A DNA stretch of 64,000 nucleotides, taken from Bacillota bacterium (GTDB taxonomy: Bacteria; Bacillota; Sulfobacillia; JAJZYS01; JAJYTV01). The notes beneath the pieces are model-generated. The model had not been told where the DNA came from, did no database searches, and was given only the letters and a program-made list of their open reading frames with translations. The stretch lies in the NCBI GenBank assembly GCA_021793215.1, contig JAJYTE010000001.1:144329-208328 (forward strand). Direction: 5' to 3'. The position numbers were made by a program, and so were the translations under genes. Shown piece by piece: positions 63,410-64,000 of the stretch; positions within the stretch are counted from its first letter, which is position 1, and the number at the start of each line of letters is the position of its first letter.

Positions 63410-64000
63410 TTGGCGATCTGGGGGATTGTTGCCGTCGACCTGGACGGCACCGTGGTACGGCGTGGACTCGAGATCCGTCGCGCGGACCGCGAAGCGCTGC
63501 ATCGTGCGCTGGAGGCGGGCCTGCTGCCTGTCGTCGCGACCGGCAGGCGCCCTGCGACCGCGCGGCGCTTCGCGAACGACCTCGGCCTTTCCGAGTCACC
63601 GCTGATCTGCTGTGACGGGGCCCTGGTGATTGGCCCGGACGGTGAGGATTGGCTGGCGCAGCCCGTACCCCGCGAGGTCGTGCGCAAGGCGGCGGCCCTG
63701 TGCCAGGAGCACGGGGTCGCCGCAGGCTTCTCGACGCGGGAGCGTCTGTACGTCCAGCCGGGCAACGTCCGGCTGCATCCCTGGCGCCACCTCCTGCGGC
63801 GCGGCGCGCTGCGCTCGCCGGGCAAGCTGCGTCGCGCGCTCTGGGACATCGCCGAGCGGACGGTAGTGCGTGAGCGGTTCGATGCGGACGACGCCCCGCC
63901 CGTCTACAAGATCGATCTGTTCGGCCCGGGGTCGGCGGAGGCGAGGCCCTGGCTGATGTCCGAGGTCGAGGGCGTCACGGAGACGATGCCGAAGGGTCCC
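63410..64000 (+). CDS. HAD-IIB (Cof-type) phosphatase, N-terminal part (runs off the window)
   Basis: Missed by the ORF track because it is open to the window end. From the TTG at 63410 (GAGGGGTG upstream), 197 codons are stop-free. [55 protein letters not shown] is the Cof/HAD-IIB motif I and II region, and CCDGALVIGPDGE the start of the C2 cap. Such enzymes dephosphorylate sugar phosphates, flavins or nucleotides. It follows the alpha/beta hydrolase by 4 nt and closes the run. Confidence 0.88.
   Translation, partial: MAIWGIVAVDLDGTVVRRGLEIRRADREALHRALEAGLLPVVATGRRPATARRFANDLGLSESPLICCDGALVIGPDGEDWLAQPVPREVVRKAAALCQEHGVAAGFSTRERLYVQPGNVRLHPWRHLLRRGALRSPGKLRRALWDIAERTVVRERFDADDAPPVYKIDLFGPGSAEARPWLMSEVEGVTETMPKGP

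Overview
This looks like chromosomal DNA from a high-GC, endospore-forming member of the Bacillota. Three things support that reading: spoIIE, a pseudokinase, tilS and ftsH in the Bacillus-like order; a short alpha/beta-type small acid-soluble spore protein; and a SpoVD/PBP2-like transpeptidase with PASTA repeats. Base composition is strongly GC-rich and genes are tightly packed, with many 1-30 nt overlaps. Shine-Dalgarno sequences are strong, and TTG/GTG starts are common. A Sulfobacillia/Thermaerobacteria/Symbiobacteriia-like lineage would fit, but I cannot assign it from sequence alone. No CRISPR array, rRNA or intact prophage is visible.

Region by region. 1-4 kb: a partial HAD phosphatase, a LigB-type dioxygenase homologue, a DUF302 plus CsoR-family pair, a flavin amine oxidase and an FTR1 iron permease. 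4.1-21.0 kb: a large catabolic island. It holds a GntR/FadR regulator, a complete 2-oxoacid dehydrogenase complex (E1a, E1b, E2, E3), an HpaB/AbfD-family flavoprotein, a leucine-dehydrogenase-type enzyme, an SDR, a branched-chain amino acid ABC transporter with LivM and LivG fused, an atypical ureohydrolase, an ornithine cyclodeaminase homologue and an APH-like kinase. Together they suggest uptake, deamination and oxidative decarboxylation of one or more amino acids, possibly including a guanidino-type one. 21-24 kb: an ECF sigma/anti-sigma pair with a readable autoregulatory promoter, a SIMPL protein, the SASP and tRNA-Glu. 24.2-28.4 kb: a MarR-controlled MacAB-like efflux operon whose adaptor is internally duplicated. 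28.4-30.2 kb: a sarcosine-oxidase-like flavoprotein and a YbjN-like protein.

30.4-36.4 kb: spoIIE, pseudokinase, tilS, ftsH (no hpt). 36.5-40.5 kb: DUF2089 plus DUF4097 proteins, then a YmfF/YmfH-like M16 pair. 40.5-41.2 kb: a truncated transposase remnant. 41.2-47.1 kb: an HtrA-type protease, then fhs, folP, folB, folK and birA, a one-carbon/folate operon ending in the biotin repressor-ligase. 47.1-50.8 kb: a phosphoesterase and a divergent HelD-like helicase. 51.2-56.8 kb: bioY, a gamma-glutamyltransferase homologue, an M24 peptidase and recD2, starting from a promoter that overlaps a perfect BirA-type operator. 56.7-59.2 kb: a PASTA penicillin-binding protein and an HxlR regulator on the minus strand. 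59.3-64 kb: an amidohydrolase, acyl-CoA dehydrogenase, crotonase-family protein, alpha/beta hydrolase and a partial HAD protein.

No single unmistakably new system stands out. The most unusual elements are the catabolic island with its variant ureohydrolase and cluster-less AbfD-like protein, the spoIIE-linked pseudokinase, the duplicated adaptor, and the CsoR-family regulator that lacks the usual copper ligands.
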